From assembly GCF_016863135.1 (NCBI RefSeq), contig NZ_BOOH01000042.1:1-64000 (forward strand): a stretch of DNA of 64,000 nucleotides, read 5' to 3'. This stretch comes from Planobispora longispora (GTDB taxonomy: Bacteria; Actinomycetota; Actinomycetes; Streptosporangiales; Streptosporangiaceae). The notes under the pieces are model-generated. The model did not search any database. It was given only the letters and a program-made list of their open reading frames with translations, and was not told the origin of the DNA. This document shows, piece after piece, positions 45,861-55,517 of the stretch. Position 1 is the first letter of the stretch. Every line of letters starts with the position of its first letter. A program made the position numbers and the translations under genes.

Positions 45861-48038
45861 TCAGGTCTTCTCCAGGTACTCGGCGCGGTCGTCGGCGAGC
45901 AGGCGCTCGATCTCCGTCCGCAGGACCGGGTGGCCGACCAGGTCGGGGTCGGCCGTCAGCATCGTCTCCGCCTCCTGCCGGGCGGTCTGGATGACGTCCT
46001 CGTCGCGCAGCAGGCGAAGCATCTTCAACGACGACCTGCGGCCCGACTGCGCCACGCCCAGCACGTCGCCCTCCCGGCGCTGCTCCAGGTCGACCCGGGA
46101 GAGCTCGAAGCCGTCCAGCGTCTCCGCGACCGCGTCGAGCCGCTCGCGGGCCGGGGTGCCCGCGGGGGACTCGCTCACCAGCAGGCACAGCCCGGGCAGG
46201 CCGCCCCGGCCCACCCGGCCGCGGAGCTGGTGGAGCTGGGAGACGCCGAAGCGGTCGGCGTCCATGATGACCATGACCGAGGAGTTGGGGACGTCCACGC
46301 CGACCTCGATGACCGTGGTCGCCACCAGGACGTCCACCTCGCCCCGGGCGAAGGAGCGCATCACGGCGTCTTTCTCCTCCGGCGGCAGCTTGCCGTGGAG
46401 CACCGCCGTGCGCAGCCCGAGCAGCGGCCCCTGCGAGAGCATCTCCGCCACGTCCAGAACCGCCAGCGGCGGCCTCCGGTCGTCGTCGTCCTTCACCTTC
46501 ACCAGGTCGCCCTCGTCGCCCTCCAGATCGCCGATGCGCGGGCACACCACGTAGGCCTGCCTGCCCAGCTCGATCTCCTCCCGGAGGCGGACCCACGCGC
46601 GGTCCAGGAAGTGCGGCTTCTCGGAGACCGGGACCACGTGCGTGGTGATCGGGGCGCGGCCGGAGGGGAGCTGGGAGAGCGTGGAGACCGTGAGGTCGCC
46701 GAAGACGGTCATGGCCACCGTGCGCGGGATCGGCGTGGCGGTCATGACCAGGACGTGCGGGCGCCCGCCCCCGGCCTTCTCGCGCAGCGCGTCGCGCTGC
46801 TCCACGCCGAAGCGGTGCTGCTCGTCGACCACGACCAGCCCCAGATCGGCGAACTGGACCTTCTCCTGGAGCACCGCGTGGGTGCCGACCACGATCCCGG
46901 CCGCGCCCGAGGCGGCGTCGAGCAGCGCCGTACGGCGCGCCGCCGCGCCCAGCGAGCCGGTCAGCAGGGCGACCGCGGTGCCGCCGAACATGCCGCCGGC
47001 GGCCAGGTCGCCGAGCATGGCGGAGATCGACCGGTGGTGCTGCTGGGCGAGCACCTCGGTGGGCGCCAGCAGCACGGCCTGGCCTCCGGCGTCGACCACC
47101 TGGAGCATCGCCCGCAGCGCCACCACGGTCTTGCCCGCGCCGACCTCGCCCTGGAGCAGCCGGTGCATCGGGTGGGGCCGGGCCAGGTCGGCCGCGATCT
47201 CCTCGCCGACCTCCCGCTGCCCCTCGGTGAGCTGGAACGGCAGCCGCTCGTCGAAGTCGGCCAGCAGCCCGTCGTCGCGCCGGGGCCGGGGCGTGGCGGG
47301 CCAGGACTCGGCGGCCATCCGCCGCTGCATCAGCACGGCCTGCAGCAGGAACGCCTCGTCGAACTTGAGCCGCTTGCGCGCCCTGGTCACGTCGCCGTGG
47401 TCGCGCGGCCGGTGGATCGCGGTCAGCGCCTCGGCCAGGCCGGGGAGCGAGAGCCGGGCGCGGAGCTCGTCGGGGAGCGGGTCGTCCAGCTGCCCCATGG
47501 TGTCCAGGATCACGCCCAGCGCCCGCCGGATCGCCCAGGGCGTCACGTCCTTGCCCGCGGGATAGATCGGCACCAGCGCGTTGGCGAACTCCCCCGCGCT
47601 CGTCTCGGTCTCGTCGATCATCTCGAACTCGGGGTGGGAGAGCTGCCACTTGCGCCGCTCGCCCTGGCCGAAGGCGCTGACCTTGCCCGCGAACATGCCC
47701 CGGGCCCCGGGGCGCAGCCGGGTCTCGGCGATGTGGGACGCCTTGCCGAAGAACGACAGGTAGATCTTGCTCCGCCGGCCGTCGACGACCTCGGCCTCAA
47801 GCCAGGTGCCGCCCTTGTTGCGCATCGGCTTGCGCATCGTCCTGGTGACCTCGCCGATCACCGTGACGTGCTCGTCGACCCGCAGGTCGTCGAGGTCGGT
47901 CAGCTCACCCCGCTGGGCGTAGCGCCGCGGATAGTGCCGGAGCAGGTCACCGGCCGTGCGCAGGCCGAGCACGCTCTCCAGCAGCCGGGCCGTCTTCGGG
48001 TCCAGCGCCTTGGCCAGTGGCTCGTCGAAGCTCGTCAC
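45861..48038 (-). CDS. recG: ATP-dependent DNA helicase RecG
   Basis: A 725-residue fork-reversal helicase. The wedge/OB domain lies in the first 200 residues (DEHVTVIGEVTRTMRKPMRN). Helicase motifs: Walker A GEVGAGKTVVALRA, DEQHRFG (DExH), TATPIPRT, then motif VI region QLRGRVGRGGLPGLCLL. The C-terminal RecG element follows. It is 146 bp downstream of the DAK-type gene on the same strand. Confidence 0.97.
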   Translation of the reverse strand: MTSFDEPLAKALDPKTARLLESVLGLRTAGDLLRHYPRRYAQRGELTDLDDLRVDEHVTVIGEVTRTMRKPMRNKGGTWLEAEVVDGRRSKIYLSFFGKASHIAETRLRPGARGMFAGKVSAFGQGERRKWQLSHPEFEMIDETETSAGEFANALVPIYPAGKDVTPWAIRRALGVILDTMGQLDDPLPDELRARLSLPGLAEALTAIHRPRDHGDVTRARKRLKFDEAFLLQAVLMQRRMAAESWPATPRPRRDDGLLADFDERLPFQLTEGQREVGEEIAADLARPHPMHRLLQGEVGAGKTVVALRAMLQVVDAGGQAVLLAPTEVLAQQHHRSISAMLGDLAAGGMFGGTAVALLTGSLGAAARRTALLDAASGAAGIVVGTHAVLQEKVQFADLGLVVVDEQHRFGVEQRDALREKAGGGRPHVLVMTATPIPRTVAMTVFGDLTVSTLSQLPSGRAPITTHVVPVSEKPHFLDRAWVRLREEIELGRQAYVVCPRIGDLEGDEGDLVKVKDDDDRRPPLAVLDVAEMLSQGPLLGLRTAVLHGKLPPEEKDAVMRSFARGEVDVLVATTVIEVGVDVPNSSVMVIMDADRFGVSQLHQLRGRVGRGGLPGLCLLVSESPAGTPARERLDAVAETLDGFELSRVDLEQRREGDVLGVAQSGRRSSLKMLRLLRDEDVIQTARQEAETMLTADPDLVGHPVLRTEIERLLADDRAEYLEKT

Positions 48039-48184
48039 CGCAAATTTCTACCTCTCCCCACCGACATTCCCGTGGCTTTCCGTCACACCGGGGGTCGACC
48101 CGTCACCCGCCGTGACCGGCCGGATCCGCCGCCCGCCGGCCGGCACCGGGGCGGCGCCGGCCGTACGGCCCGCCGCGGCGCCGG

Positions 48185-49750
48185 TCATTCGACACCGATC
48201 AGCAGCGGATAACCGCCCTGACCCCCCTCGTAGCGGATCACCTCGATGTCGGGCCGCTCACCGGCCAGCCGGTCCTGTACGGCCCGCATCAGCCCGCCGG
48301 GGGCGCCGCTGCCCTCCAGCAGGGTGACCAGCTCGCTGCTGGCCGACACCATGCGGCCGACGACCTCGAGCGCGGTCTCCACCAGGTCCGCGCCGACGAT
48401 CGCGGCGTCCCCGTCGATCACACCCAGCACGTCTCCCGGCCGGACGAGCCCGGCGCTCGTCATGACCACGCGGTCGGCCACCCAGACGTGCCCGTACCGG
48501 GTGTGCGCCGCGGCCTCGGTCATCGCCACCACGTCGTCGTCGAAGCGCCGGAGCGGATCGTGCACCGCCAGCGCCGCCAGGCCCTGCACCGAGGCCCTGG
48601 TGGGCAGCACGCTCACCACGGTCCCCTCCTCGCGGGCGATCTCCGCGGCGGCCGCCGCGACCTCGCGCGTCCCGCTGTCGTTGGGCAGGACCACGACCTC
48701 GCTGCCCGCCTGGCGGATCGCGGCCAGCACCGCGGCCGCCGACGGGCTGGCCCCGGGGTCCCGGCGCACCACCACGGCGCCGGACCGCTCGAACACCGCG
48801 CCCAGCGCCTCCCCCGCCGCCACGGCCACCACGCCCCGCCCGCGTGCGGCCCGGTGCGTCCGGCCGGCCGCGGCCAGGTGGGTCACCTTGATCCGGTACG
48901 GCCTGCCGTGCCGGATGCCCGCCTCGATCGCCGCGCCCGCGTCGTCCACGTGGACGTGGACGTTCCAGAGCCCCTCGCCCCCCACGACCACCAGCGAGTC
49001 GCCGAGCGCGTCGAGCTCCCCGCGCAGCGCGCCCACCGCCGCCGTGTCGGCCTCCAGCAGGTACATGACCTCGTAGGAGGGCCCCGCCTCCGGCTCCGGG
49101 GTGAGCCGGTGCGCGGGCGCCGGGATGTCCAGCCGTTCGGTGTAGGAGTCGGTCACCACCGCGGCGAGGCTCTCCAGGATCAGGGCCAGCCCCGCGCCGC
49201 CCGCGTCCACCACTCCGTTGCGGGCGAGCACGTCGAGCTGGCCGGTGGTCCGCCGGAGCGCCGCCCGGGCCTCCTCGGCCGCCCGCCTGACCACCGAGGC
49301 GAGATCCCCGGACAGGTCCCGCACCGCGACGGCGACCGAGCCGAGCACGCTCAGCAGCGTGCCCTCGACGGGTCTCTCCACCGCGGCCCGGGCCAGCTCG
49401 GCGGCCCGGGCCAGCCCGCGCCCCAGATCGGCGCCCCGTCCCTCGGCGGTCCCGAACACCTCGGCCAACCCGCGGAGCGCCTGGCTGACGATGACCCCGG
49501 AGTTGCCCCGCGCGCCGAGCAGGGCGCCCTGCGCGAGCGTCCGCCAGGTGGTCGCCGCGTCGGCGTCGCCGGGCAGCCCCTCCAGCGCCTCCGCCGCCGA
49601 GAGCATGGTCAGGTGGAGATTCGTCCCGGTGTCGCCGTCGGGCACCGGGAAGACGTTGAGCGCGTCGATCTCCTCCCGCGCCCGGCCGAGGTTCTCCGCC
49701 GCGAGCCGGGACCACCGCCGTACCGCCGGCGGATCGAGAACCTCCAGCAT
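48185..49750 (-). CDS. DAK2/DhaL domain protein (YloV/FakA-like)
   Basis: A 521-residue protein. The N-terminal DhaL domain (about 1-190) has the nucleotide/Mg motif FPVPDGDTGTNLHLTM and GARGNSGVIVSQALRG; the C-terminal part (about 220-520) is the DegV-like/FakA C-terminal half (GEGLWNVHVHVDDAG, VVVLPNDSGTREVA, LVTLLEGSGAP). Homologues phosphorylate fatty acids bound to DegV/FakB proteins or act on unknown substrates. No fakB is adjacent. GGAGGCAGG precedes the ATG. Gene order with recG and rpmB is conserved. Confidence 0.88.
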   Translation of the reverse strand: MLEVLDPPAVRRWSRLAAENLGRAREEIDALNVFPVPDGDTGTNLHLTMLSAAEALEGLPGDADAATTWRTLAQGALLGARGNSGVIVSQALRGLAEVFGTAEGRGADLGRGLARAAELARAAVERPVEGTLLSVLGSVAVAVRDLSGDLASVVRRAAEEARAALRRTTGQLDVLARNGVVDAGGAGLALILESLAAVVTDSYTERLDIPAPAHRLTPEPEAGPSYEVMYLLEADTAAVGALRGELDALGDSLVVVGGEGLWNVHVHVDDAGAAIEAGIRHGRPYRIKVTHLAAAGRTHRAARGRGVVAVAAGEALGAVFERSGAVVVRRDPGASPSAAAVLAAIRQAGSEVVVLPNDSGTREVAAAAAEIAREEGTVVSVLPTRASVQGLAALAVHDPLRRFDDDVVAMTEAAAHTRYGHVWVADRVVMTSAGLVRPGDVLGVIDGDAAIVGADLVETALEVVGRMVSASSELVTLLEGSGAPGGLMRAVQDRLAGERPDIEVIRYEGGQGGYPLLIGVE

Positions 49751-49968
49751 CCTGCCTCCGTGCCTGTGGTCGCGCGCGACCCGCCGCCTGTCAGTCCCCG
49801 GATGCGCTACGGTTGCCTCGGAGATTATCCCCGTTCGGCCGGTCGTGGCAGCTCGCGTTGGCATGCAAGGTCAGGCATCGGATATCCTCGTTTGGCCAGC
49901 CGGTTGTCCCGGCATGCCCGATGACCGCCAAGCGGATCGGGTCTATCGACTGATAAAAGGAGCGAACC

Positions 49969-50154
49969 GTGGCTTCCGTCTGCGACGTCTGCGCTAAGAA
50001 GCCGATCTTCGGCAACAACATCTCCCACTCGCACCGCCGCACCCGGCGCAACTGGAAGCCGAACATCCAGCCCGTGCGCGCGGTCGTGAACGGCACGCCG
50101 AAGCGGCTGAACGTGTGCACCTCCTGCATCAAGGCCGGCAAGGTCACCCGCTAG
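49969..50154 (+). CDS. rpmB: Ribosomal protein L28
   Basis: A 61-residue 50S protein: [20 protein letters not shown], then [14 protein letters not shown] and [10 protein letters not shown]. The two CxxC pairs show the zinc-binding form. GTG start at 49969 after AAAGGAG. Divergent from the DAK-type gene; a strong hairpin follows. Confidence 0.97.
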   Translation: MASVCDVCAKKPIFGNNISHSHRRTRRNWKPNIQPVRAVVNGTPKRLNVCTSCIKAGKVTR

Positions 50155-50163
50155 CCAGACTTC

Positions 50164-50205
50164 CCGACGGCCCGCCGCCCCGACGAGGGGCAGGCGGGCC
50201 GTCGG
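50164..50205 (+). terminator. Terminator hairpin after rpmB
   Basis: CCGACGGCCCGCC (50164-50176) pairs perfectly with GGCGGGCCGTCGG (50193-50205); an inner GCCCC/GGGGC stem (50177-50181, 50187-50191) extends it. It starts 10 bp after the stop. Confidence 0.75.
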
Positions 50206-50252
50206 CGTTCCCCACCCCGCCGATGATCTGTTTCCCGCCCGGGCAAGGAGCT

Positions 50253-50319
50253 GTCTCACACCCCGGCGGGAATCCGTCTCACACCCGGTGGGGATCCGTC
50301 TCACACCCGGTGGGGATCC
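50253..50319. repeat. 22-bp tandem repeat, three copies
   Basis: The unit GTCTCACACCCGGTGGGGAT plus CC occurs at 50276-50297 and 50298-50319 (identical), and a degenerate 23-nt copy lies at 50253-50275; a broken fourth begins at 50320. It lies between the rpmB terminator and the thiD stop, with no spacer diversity, so it is not a CRISPR array. Confidence 0.75.
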
Positions 50320-50401
50320 GTTTCCCCTCGGCGAGGGGCCGGGGGCTCGGACGGCGCCCGCCCGGAGAGCCGACGACCGCCGTTCCGGAGCCGGAGAGCG
50401 G

Positions 50402-51202
50402 CTAGCGATCGCGCCAGCGCCAGGCGTGGTCGACCGGGCCGATGCCCGCGCCCAGGGGGAAACCCCGGACGATCGCGCCGGTGACGTACTCCTTGGCCTT
50501 CTCCACGGCGGACGGCACGTCCTCGCCGCGGGCCAGGTGGGAGGCGATGGCCGAGGCCAGGGTGCAGCCGGTGCCGTGGGTGTGGCGGTTGTCGTGCCGC
50601 TCGGCGGTGAAGCGGAACTCCCGGGTGCCGTCGGTCAGCAGGTCGACCGGGGGGCCGGGCAGGTGACCGCCCTTGATCAGCGCCCAGGACGGCCCCAGCT
50701 CCAAGATCGCATCCGCGGCCGCGCGCAGGTCCGCCTCGCTTTCGACCTTGACCCCGGTGAGCTGGGCGACCTCCCACAGGTTGGGGGTGACGACGGTGGC
50801 CACGGGCAGCAGCCGCGACTTCACCGTCTCCACGGCCTCGGGGGCGAGCAGCGCGTCGCCGTGCTTGGAGACCCCGACCGGGTCCACCACGACCGGCGCG
50901 CCCGCCCCGGCCAGCACCTCCGCGACGGTCTCCACGAGCACGGGCGAGGCCAGCATCCCCGTTTTGATCGCCTGGGCGCCGATGTCGCCCAGCACCGAGT
51001 CGAGCTGGGCGCGCACCGCCTCCGGCGGGAGCTCCCAGTAACCCTGCACACCCACCGAGTTCTGCGCGGTCACCGCGGCGATCACGCTCATGCCGTGCAC
51101 GCCGAGGGCCAGCATGGTCTTCAGGTCAGCTTGGATGCCCGCGCCGCCGCCGGAGTCGGAACCGGCGACGGTCAGCACGCGGGGAGGGGACGAAACGGTC
51201 AT
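50402..51202 (-). CDS. thiD: Hydroxymethylpyrimidine/phosphomethylpyrimidine kinase
   Basis: A 266-residue kinase of thiamine pyrophosphate synthesis, phosphorylating HMP and HMP-P. The substrate loop [19 protein letters not shown], the anion hole region [20 protein letters not shown] and [10 protein letters not shown] are intact. ATG at 51202. ThiL is encoded two genes upstream on the same strand, so the thiamine genes are near but not adjacent. Confidence 0.95.
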   Translation of the reverse strand: MTVSSPPRVLTVAGSDSGGGAGIQADLKTMLALGVHGMSVIAAVTAQNSVGVQGYWELPPEAVRAQLDSVLGDIGAQAIKTGMLASPVLVETVAEVLAGAGAPVVVDPVGVSKHGDALLAPEAVETVKSRLLPVATVVTPNLWEVAQLTGVKVESEADLRAAADAILELGPSWALIKGGHLPGPPVDLLTDGTREFRFTAERHDNRHTHGTGCTLASAIASHLARGEDVPSAVEKAKEYVTGAIVRGFPLGAGIGPVDHAWRWRDR

Positions 51203-51319
51203 GACCCCATCCAACCAGCCCGCGCGGGAGCCATCCAACCGGCCGGTTCACCCGCCCGGCCGCCCTGAGCCCGCTCACCCTCCCGGCCACCCGGGGGGCC
51301 CGCTCACCCGCCCGGCCGC

Positions 51320-51339
51320 GCAGGCGGCTGTCCGCCTGC
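51320..51339 (-). terminator. Hairpin after the Pro-rich membrane protein gene
   Basis: GCAGGCGG - CTGT - CCGCCTGC, a perfect 8-bp stem, 47 bp downstream of the stop at 51386. The surrounding 51203-51385 holds decayed copies of CTCACCCGCCCGGCCG. Confidence 0.5.
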
Positions 51340-51385
51340 CTGACCGGCACCGTCCGGGTGGTCGCCGAAGAGCCGGGGGCCCCGA

Positions 51386-52501
51386 CTAGGAGACCGTGCA
51401 CTCCCCCGAGGCGCTCTGGCAGCTCTGCGGGGCCCGCGCCTCGCCGCGCGCGGTGAAGGAGACCACCAGCTTCGCGCCCGCCGGCAGGTCCCTGGAGGAC
51501 TCTATGACCAGCGTGCCGCCCTCCTGCCGCCACTGCGCCCCGTGCAGCGAGATCACCTCGCCGCCGACCGGGAGGCTCAGCCGTACGGAGGGCAGGTCCC
51601 TGTCGGCGGTGACCACGACGCGCGCGTCGTAGGTGCGGGACCGCCGCCTCTCGCTCCGGTCGGCGCTGAAGGAGACGGTGACCGCCGCGCGGCCGGCCAG
51701 GGAGGACGGCTCGGGCGACTGCGGGGCCTCCGGGGAGCCGGTCGCCCGCGGGGACTCGGAGGGCGGGGACTCCTGCCCCGGGGGAGTCGGGCCGGACGTC
51801 TGCTCGGGAGCGGAGTCCTGCCGGTCGCCGGAGGAGAAGGGGTCGTCGTCCTCCGGCGGGGGCGGCCGCTCCTCGGAGGGCCGGGACTCCTCGGTGGGAA
51901 GCGGGTCGTCGGCGGGGGGATCGCTCTCGGCCGCTCGCGGCGTGCGGGGGGACGCCTGCGGGTCGTCGTCGCGGTCCCGGCGGGCGACCACCGGCGTCGG
52001 CGCGGGAGAGGTCTCGGCCTGCCGCGGCGCGGGTTCCTCGCCGGGCTCGGCCTCCCGGCCGGGATCGGGTTCCCCGGTGGGCCCGGCGGTGTCCGCGACG
52101 TCCGGCTCGGACGGCGGCCCGCCCGGGCCCGCGGCCAGACAGCCGCCGAGCGTGCAGTCGGTGACCGGCGTCGTCGAGCTCTTCCACGCCTGGACGCCGG
52201 CGACGGTGCCGCCGGCGACCGCGGCCACGGCGGTGACGGCCAGCAGCGTCATCTTCAGCCATCCGCCGGAGCGGCGCTCCCGGCCGGGATCGTCCAGCTC
52301 CTCCCGCCAGGTCTCGGCCCTCCGGCCGGGACCCGCGGGGCTCCGGAGATCGGCCCGCATCTCGATCGTCGCCGACTCCTCTGGGCGGAGCCGTCGCCCG
52401 GCCGGTTCGACACGGGAGTCCGGCCCGGGGGCGGAGAACTCCGGCCCTCCGTTCCCCCCGCCGTGGGGGGTGTCGTCTCCACGTGCTCCGTGGCGGCCCA
52501 T
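51386..52501 (-). CDS. Membrane-anchored Pro/Glu-rich protein with C-terminal beta-rich domain
   Basis: A 371-residue protein of unknown function. The cytoplasmic part (1-80) is charged; one transmembrane segment follows (about 83-105, [20 protein letters not shown]). Outside come a Cys pair ([11 protein letters not shown]), a long disordered Pro/Glu/Ser linker (about 120-270) and a beta-rich C-terminal domain ([20 protein letters not shown], then [17 protein letters not shown]), resembling a small CBM2- or DUF-like beta-sandwich, ending with a second Cys pair. It could be a cell-surface sensor or wall-binding protein. It interrupts the thiD-thiL neighbourhood. Confidence 0.65.
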   Translation of the reverse strand: MGRHGARGDDTPHGGGNGGPEFSAPGPDSRVEPAGRRLRPEESATIEMRADLRSPAGPGRRAETWREELDDPGRERRSGGWLKMTLLAVTAVAAVAGGTVAGVQAWKSSTTPVTDCTLGGCLAAGPGGPPSEPDVADTAGPTGEPDPGREAEPGEEPAPRQAETSPAPTPVVARRDRDDDPQASPRTPRAAESDPPADDPLPTEESRPSEERPPPPEDDDPFSSGDRQDSAPEQTSGPTPPGQESPPSESPRATGSPEAPQSPEPSSLAGRAAVTVSFSADRSERRRSRTYDARVVVTADRDLPSVRLSLPVGGEVISLHGAQWRQEGGTLVIESSRDLPAGAKLVVSFTARGEARAPQSCQSASGECTVS

Positions 52502-52599
52502 GTCACCTCTTTCTCCGGGAACGATGGCCGCCCATCTTCATAACACCATCAACACGTCTTTGTCACAAATTTCACTGATGTCCCCGGAGATAAGAGACA

Positions 52600-53556
52600 T
52601 CACTCACGGAAGTGATCCCATCCGCCCCGCTCGGGCGTACGCCCCCTGACCTGGACACCGGCCCCCTCGGTCACCCGGCCCACCACGGTCCACTCGGCCG
52701 GCAGCCGTACCTCGCGGGGGAAGGTGGCGGCGAGCGCGTGGTCCTCGCCTCCGGAGAGCGCCCATTCCAGCGGGTCGGCGCCGAGCAGGCGGGCGGCCTT
52801 CTCCATCTCCGGGGTCACGGTGAAGGCCGCGGGGTCGAGCAGGACACCGGCTCCGCTGGCCTTCGCGACGTGGCCGAGATCCTGCAGGAGGCCGTCGCTG
52901 ACGTCCAGCATCGAGGTCGCGCCCAGGATCGCGGCCCGGGGACCGCAGGCGTAGGGGGGCCGGGGGCGGCGGTGGGCGTCCACCAGCCCGCCCGGGTCGT
53001 CCAGCCCGGCCTGGAGCAGCGCGAGACCCGCGGCGGCGTGGCCGAGCCGGCCCGCCACCGCGACGACGTCGCCCGGCCTGGCCCCGGAGCGGGTGACCGG
53101 CGCGCGCCCGCCCAGGTCGCCGAGGGCGGTGACGCCGATCACGACCAGGTCGCAGCGGGTGGTGTCGCCGCCCACGACGCTCGCGCCGACCAGGTCGCAC
53201 TCGTCGCGGAAGCCGTCGGCGAGGTCGTCCAGCCAGCCGGCGCCGGTGTCGGCGGGCATGCCCAGGCCGACCACGATCCCGGTGGGGTCGGCTCCCATGG
53301 CCACCACGTCGGCCAGGTTCTGCGCGGCGGCCTTCCGGCCGATGTCGTACCCGCTGGACCAATCGCGCCGGAAATGTCTACCCTCAAGTAGTAAGTCCGT
53401 TGTCACGACGACCCGCCCGTCGGACGCACTCACCACCGCGGCGTCGTCTCCGGGACCGAGCAAGACGGTCTCACCCTGTGACAGGCGTCCGGCAATCCGT
53501 GCAACGATTCCGAATTCGCCGAGATCTCCGACTGTGATGACGCACCTCCCGTTCAT
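52600..53556 (-). CDS. thiL: Thiamine-monophosphate kinase
   Basis: A 318-residue kinase making thiamine pyrophosphate from thiamine phosphate. Signatures: LGEFGIVARIA, GPGDDAAVV (Mg-ATP Asp pair), TTDLLLEGRHF, VGGDTTRCDLVVIGVTALG and LDVSDGLLQDLGHVA. I start at the ATG at 53556; no good ribosome site exists and TACCCT lies just upstream. It is divergent from the Lrp-like gene. Confidence 0.95.
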   Translation of the reverse strand: MNGRCVITVGDLGEFGIVARIAGRLSQGETVLLGPGDDAAVVSASDGRVVVTTDLLLEGRHFRRDWSSGYDIGRKAAAQNLADVVAMGADPTGIVVGLGMPADTGAGWLDDLADGFRDECDLVGASVVGGDTTRCDLVVIGVTALGDLGGRAPVTRSGARPGDVVAVAGRLGHAAAGLALLQAGLDDPGGLVDAHRRPRPPYACGPRAAILGATSMLDVSDGLLQDLGHVAKASGAGVLLDPAAFTVTPEMEKAARLLGADPLEWALSGGEDHALAATFPREVRLPAEWTVVGRVTEGAGVQVRGRTPERGGWDHFRE

Positions 53557-53607
53557 CTCAGGGTACGGTGGCCCTTCGGCACTGATCCAATCGCCCGGGA
53601 GGACGTG

Positions 53608-53841
53608 ATGGTGCAGGCCTACATCCTTATCCAGACCGAGGTCGGCAAGGCCGCCAGCGTGGCGAGAGAGATCTCGGCGATCGCCGGCGTCACGCAGGCC
53701 GAGGACGTGACCGGTCCCTACGACGTGATCGTGCGCGCCGAGGCCCGTAACGTGGATGAGCTCGGCAAACTCGTGGTGGCCCAGATTCAGGCGGTGGAGG
53801 GGATCACGCGTACGCTTACGTGTCCCATCGTCCACATCTGA
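53608..53841 (+). CDS. Stand-alone Lrp/AsnC ligand-binding (RAM) domain protein
   Basis: A 77-residue protein consisting only of the RAM domain of Lrp/AsnC regulators (VQAYILIQTEVGKAASVARE, then VTGPYDVIVRAEARNVDELG). No HTH is present. Such proteins bind amino acids and may tune full-length Lrp proteins. The GGGAGG site serves the ATG at 53608 or the GTG after it. It is followed after 15 bp by the DUF3515 gene. Confidence 0.92.
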   Translation: MVQAYILIQTEVGKAASVAREISAIAGVTQAEDVTGPYDVIVRAEARNVDELGKLVVAQIQAVEGITRTLTCPIVHI

Positions 53842-53856
53842 GCCACTGGATGAAAA

Positions 53857-54303
53857 ATGGCATACCGGTTCGCCCGCTGGGCGGCCTGCGCCTGCTCCCT
53901 GTCGATTCTCACGGGGTGCGGCGGCGCGATCCGGGTGGATCCCCCCGTCCCGGATCCCGCGTCCGCCGCCGCGTGCGAGGCGCTCGTCGAGGGGCTGCCG
54001 GAGACGCTGGACGGCGCGGAGCGGGTGGAGTCCGCTCCCGCGTCGCCGTACGTCGCGGTGTGGGGTGAAGGCGAGATCGCACTGCGTTGCGGGGTGCCGC
54101 GCCCGGTGAACATGGCCGCCACCGACGAGGTGCCGGTGATCAACGACGTCGCGTGGTTCAGCGCCCCTTCCCTGCCGACGCTGTTCACCTCCGTCGGCCG
54201 CCAGGCCTACGTGGAGGTGACGATCTCCCGTTCGCACACCCCGGAGACCGTCCTCGTCGATCTGGCGGCCCCGATCAAGGCGGCCCTCCCCCAGACCGGC
54301 TGA
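53857..54303 (+). CDS. DUF3515 family lipoprotein
   Basis: A 148-residue lipoprotein. The signal peptide ends in the lipobox LTGC (Cys21). The mature part contains EALVEGLPETLDGAERVE, VWGEGEIALRCGVPRP and VNDVAWF-like VINDVAWFSA, matching the actinobacterial DUF3515 family that sits by thiL and ddl. Function unknown; surface-exposed by prediction. Confidence 0.88.
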   Translation: MAYRFARWAACACSLSILTGCGGAIRVDPPVPDPASAAACEALVEGLPETLDGAERVESAPASPYVAVWGEGEIALRCGVPRPVNMAATDEVPVINDVAWFSAPSLPTLFTSVGRQAYVEVTISRSHTPETVLVDLAAPIKAALPQTG

Positions 54304-54304
54304 C

Positions 54305-54376
54305 GACCGGGCGCCCCGCCCGCCCCCTCAGCGGAGACCGGGCGACCCCGCCCGGCACTCAGCGCAGGCCGGGCGA
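54305..54376. repeat. 31-bp repeat running into the ddl stop codon
   Basis: Units beginning GACCGGGCG at about 54305 and 54336 and GGCCGGGCG at about 54367 are 31 bp apart. CTCAGCGGAGACCGGGCGA (54327-54345) and CTCAGCGCAGGCCGGGCGA (54358-54376) match at 17 of 19 positions; the second contains the TGA of ddl. Confidence 0.6.
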
Positions 54377-55468
54377 GCGCTCCAGCGCCAGCTGGATCAG
54401 CCGGTCCACCAGCTCGGCGTAGGGCATTCCGCTGGCGGCCCACAGCTGCGGAGCCACCGACATCGCGGTGAAGCCCGGCATGGTGTTGATCTCGTTGAGG
54501 ATCAGCCGCCCGTCGGAGGTGTAGAAGAAGTCCACCCGGGACAGGCCTTCGCAGCCCAGCGCCTCGAACGCCCGCACGGCCATCGCCCGCAGGTCCTCGG
54601 CCACGTCGCCGGGGATGTCGGCGGGCACCGCCAGGGACATGTCGTCGCCGATGTACTTGGCCTCGAAGTCGAAGAACTCGTGGTCGCCGTGGACCAGGAC
54701 CTCGCCGGGGACGCTCGCCCGCGGGGGCTCGTCGCCCAGGGACTGCAGCACCGCGCACTCGATCTCGCGCCCGACGATCGCGGCCTCGACCAGCACCTTG
54801 GGGTCGTGCTCGCGGGCGAACTCGATCGCCCGCTCCAGCTCCCGCAGGTCGTGCGCCTTGGAGATGCCCTGGCTGGAGCCGGCCCGGGCGGGCTTGACGA
54901 AGACCGGCCAGCCGAGCTCCTGGATCTCCTTCAGCACCCGGTCGCGGTCGGTGCGCCAGTCGCGGTCGCGGACCGTGACGTACGGGCCGACGGGCAGGCC
55001 GGAGGCGGCCAGCACCAGCTTCATGTAGGCCTTGTCCATGCCGACCGCGCTGGCCAGCACGCCGGAGCCGACGTAGCGGACCCCGGCCATCTCCAGCAGG
55101 CCCTGGATGGTGCCGTCCTCGGCGAACGGGCCGTGCATCACCGGGAAGACCACGTCGACCTCGCCGAGCTCGACGGGGATCCGGGCGGAGTCGTAGGCCA
55201 CCAGGGAGCCGCCGCCGGACGGCAGCGCCAGCTCGGAGCCCTGGACGTCGATGGCCGGCAGCTCGCCGTCCTCGATCGCGTAGCGCTGGTCGCCGGAGGC
55301 GAGCACCCACCGCCCGTCCTGGGCGATCCCGATGGGGATCACCTCGTATCTGGACTGGTCGATGACGTTGAGCACGCTGCCGGCTCCGAGGATGGAGACG
55401 GCGTGCTCGGAGTTACGGCCGCCGAAGACGATCGCGACTCGGGGCCGGGACGTGGACTGCTCGCTCAT
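54359..55468 (-). CDS. ddl: D-alanine--D-alanine ligase
   Basis: A 369-residue ATP-grasp ligase forming the dipeptide end of the peptidoglycan precursor. It has FGGRNSEHAVSILGAGSV at the N-terminus, FPVMHGPFAEDGTIQG, VKPARAGSSQGISKA, FFDFEAKYIGDD and the Mg site VDFFYTSDGRLILNEINTMP. The Tyr in the EAKY loop fits a D-Ala rather than a D-lactate acceptor (inference). Opposite strand to the Lrp and DUF3515 genes. Confidence 0.96.
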   Translation of the reverse strand: MSEQSTSRPRVAIVFGGRNSEHAVSILGAGSVLNVIDQSRYEVIPIGIAQDGRWVLASGDQRYAIEDGELPAIDVQGSELALPSGGGSLVAYDSARIPVELGEVDVVFPVMHGPFAEDGTIQGLLEMAGVRYVGSGVLASAVGMDKAYMKLVLAASGLPVGPYVTVRDRDWRTDRDRVLKEIQELGWPVFVKPARAGSSQGISKAHDLRELERAIEFAREHDPKVLVEAAIVGREIECAVLQSLGDEPPRASVPGEVLVHGDHEFFDFEAKYIGDDMSLAVPADIPGDVAEDLRAMAVRAFEALGCEGLSRVDFFYTSDGRLILNEINTMPGFTAMSVAPQLWAASGMPYAELVDRLIQLALERSPGLR

Positions 55469-55517
55469 GATGACCGAATCTACCTTCTCCGCGACGCCGA
55501 TCCGGTTGTCAGGCCCG

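Noticed and set aside
45733-46554. Plus-strand frame starting GTG with a purine-rich upstream site near recG
   Set aside because: It continues antisense into recG with Ser/Arg-rich low-complexity sequence and no domain; treated as a shadow.
50253-50319. CRISPR-like repeat
   Set aside because: The copies are contiguous tandem units without spacers and no cas gene is present.
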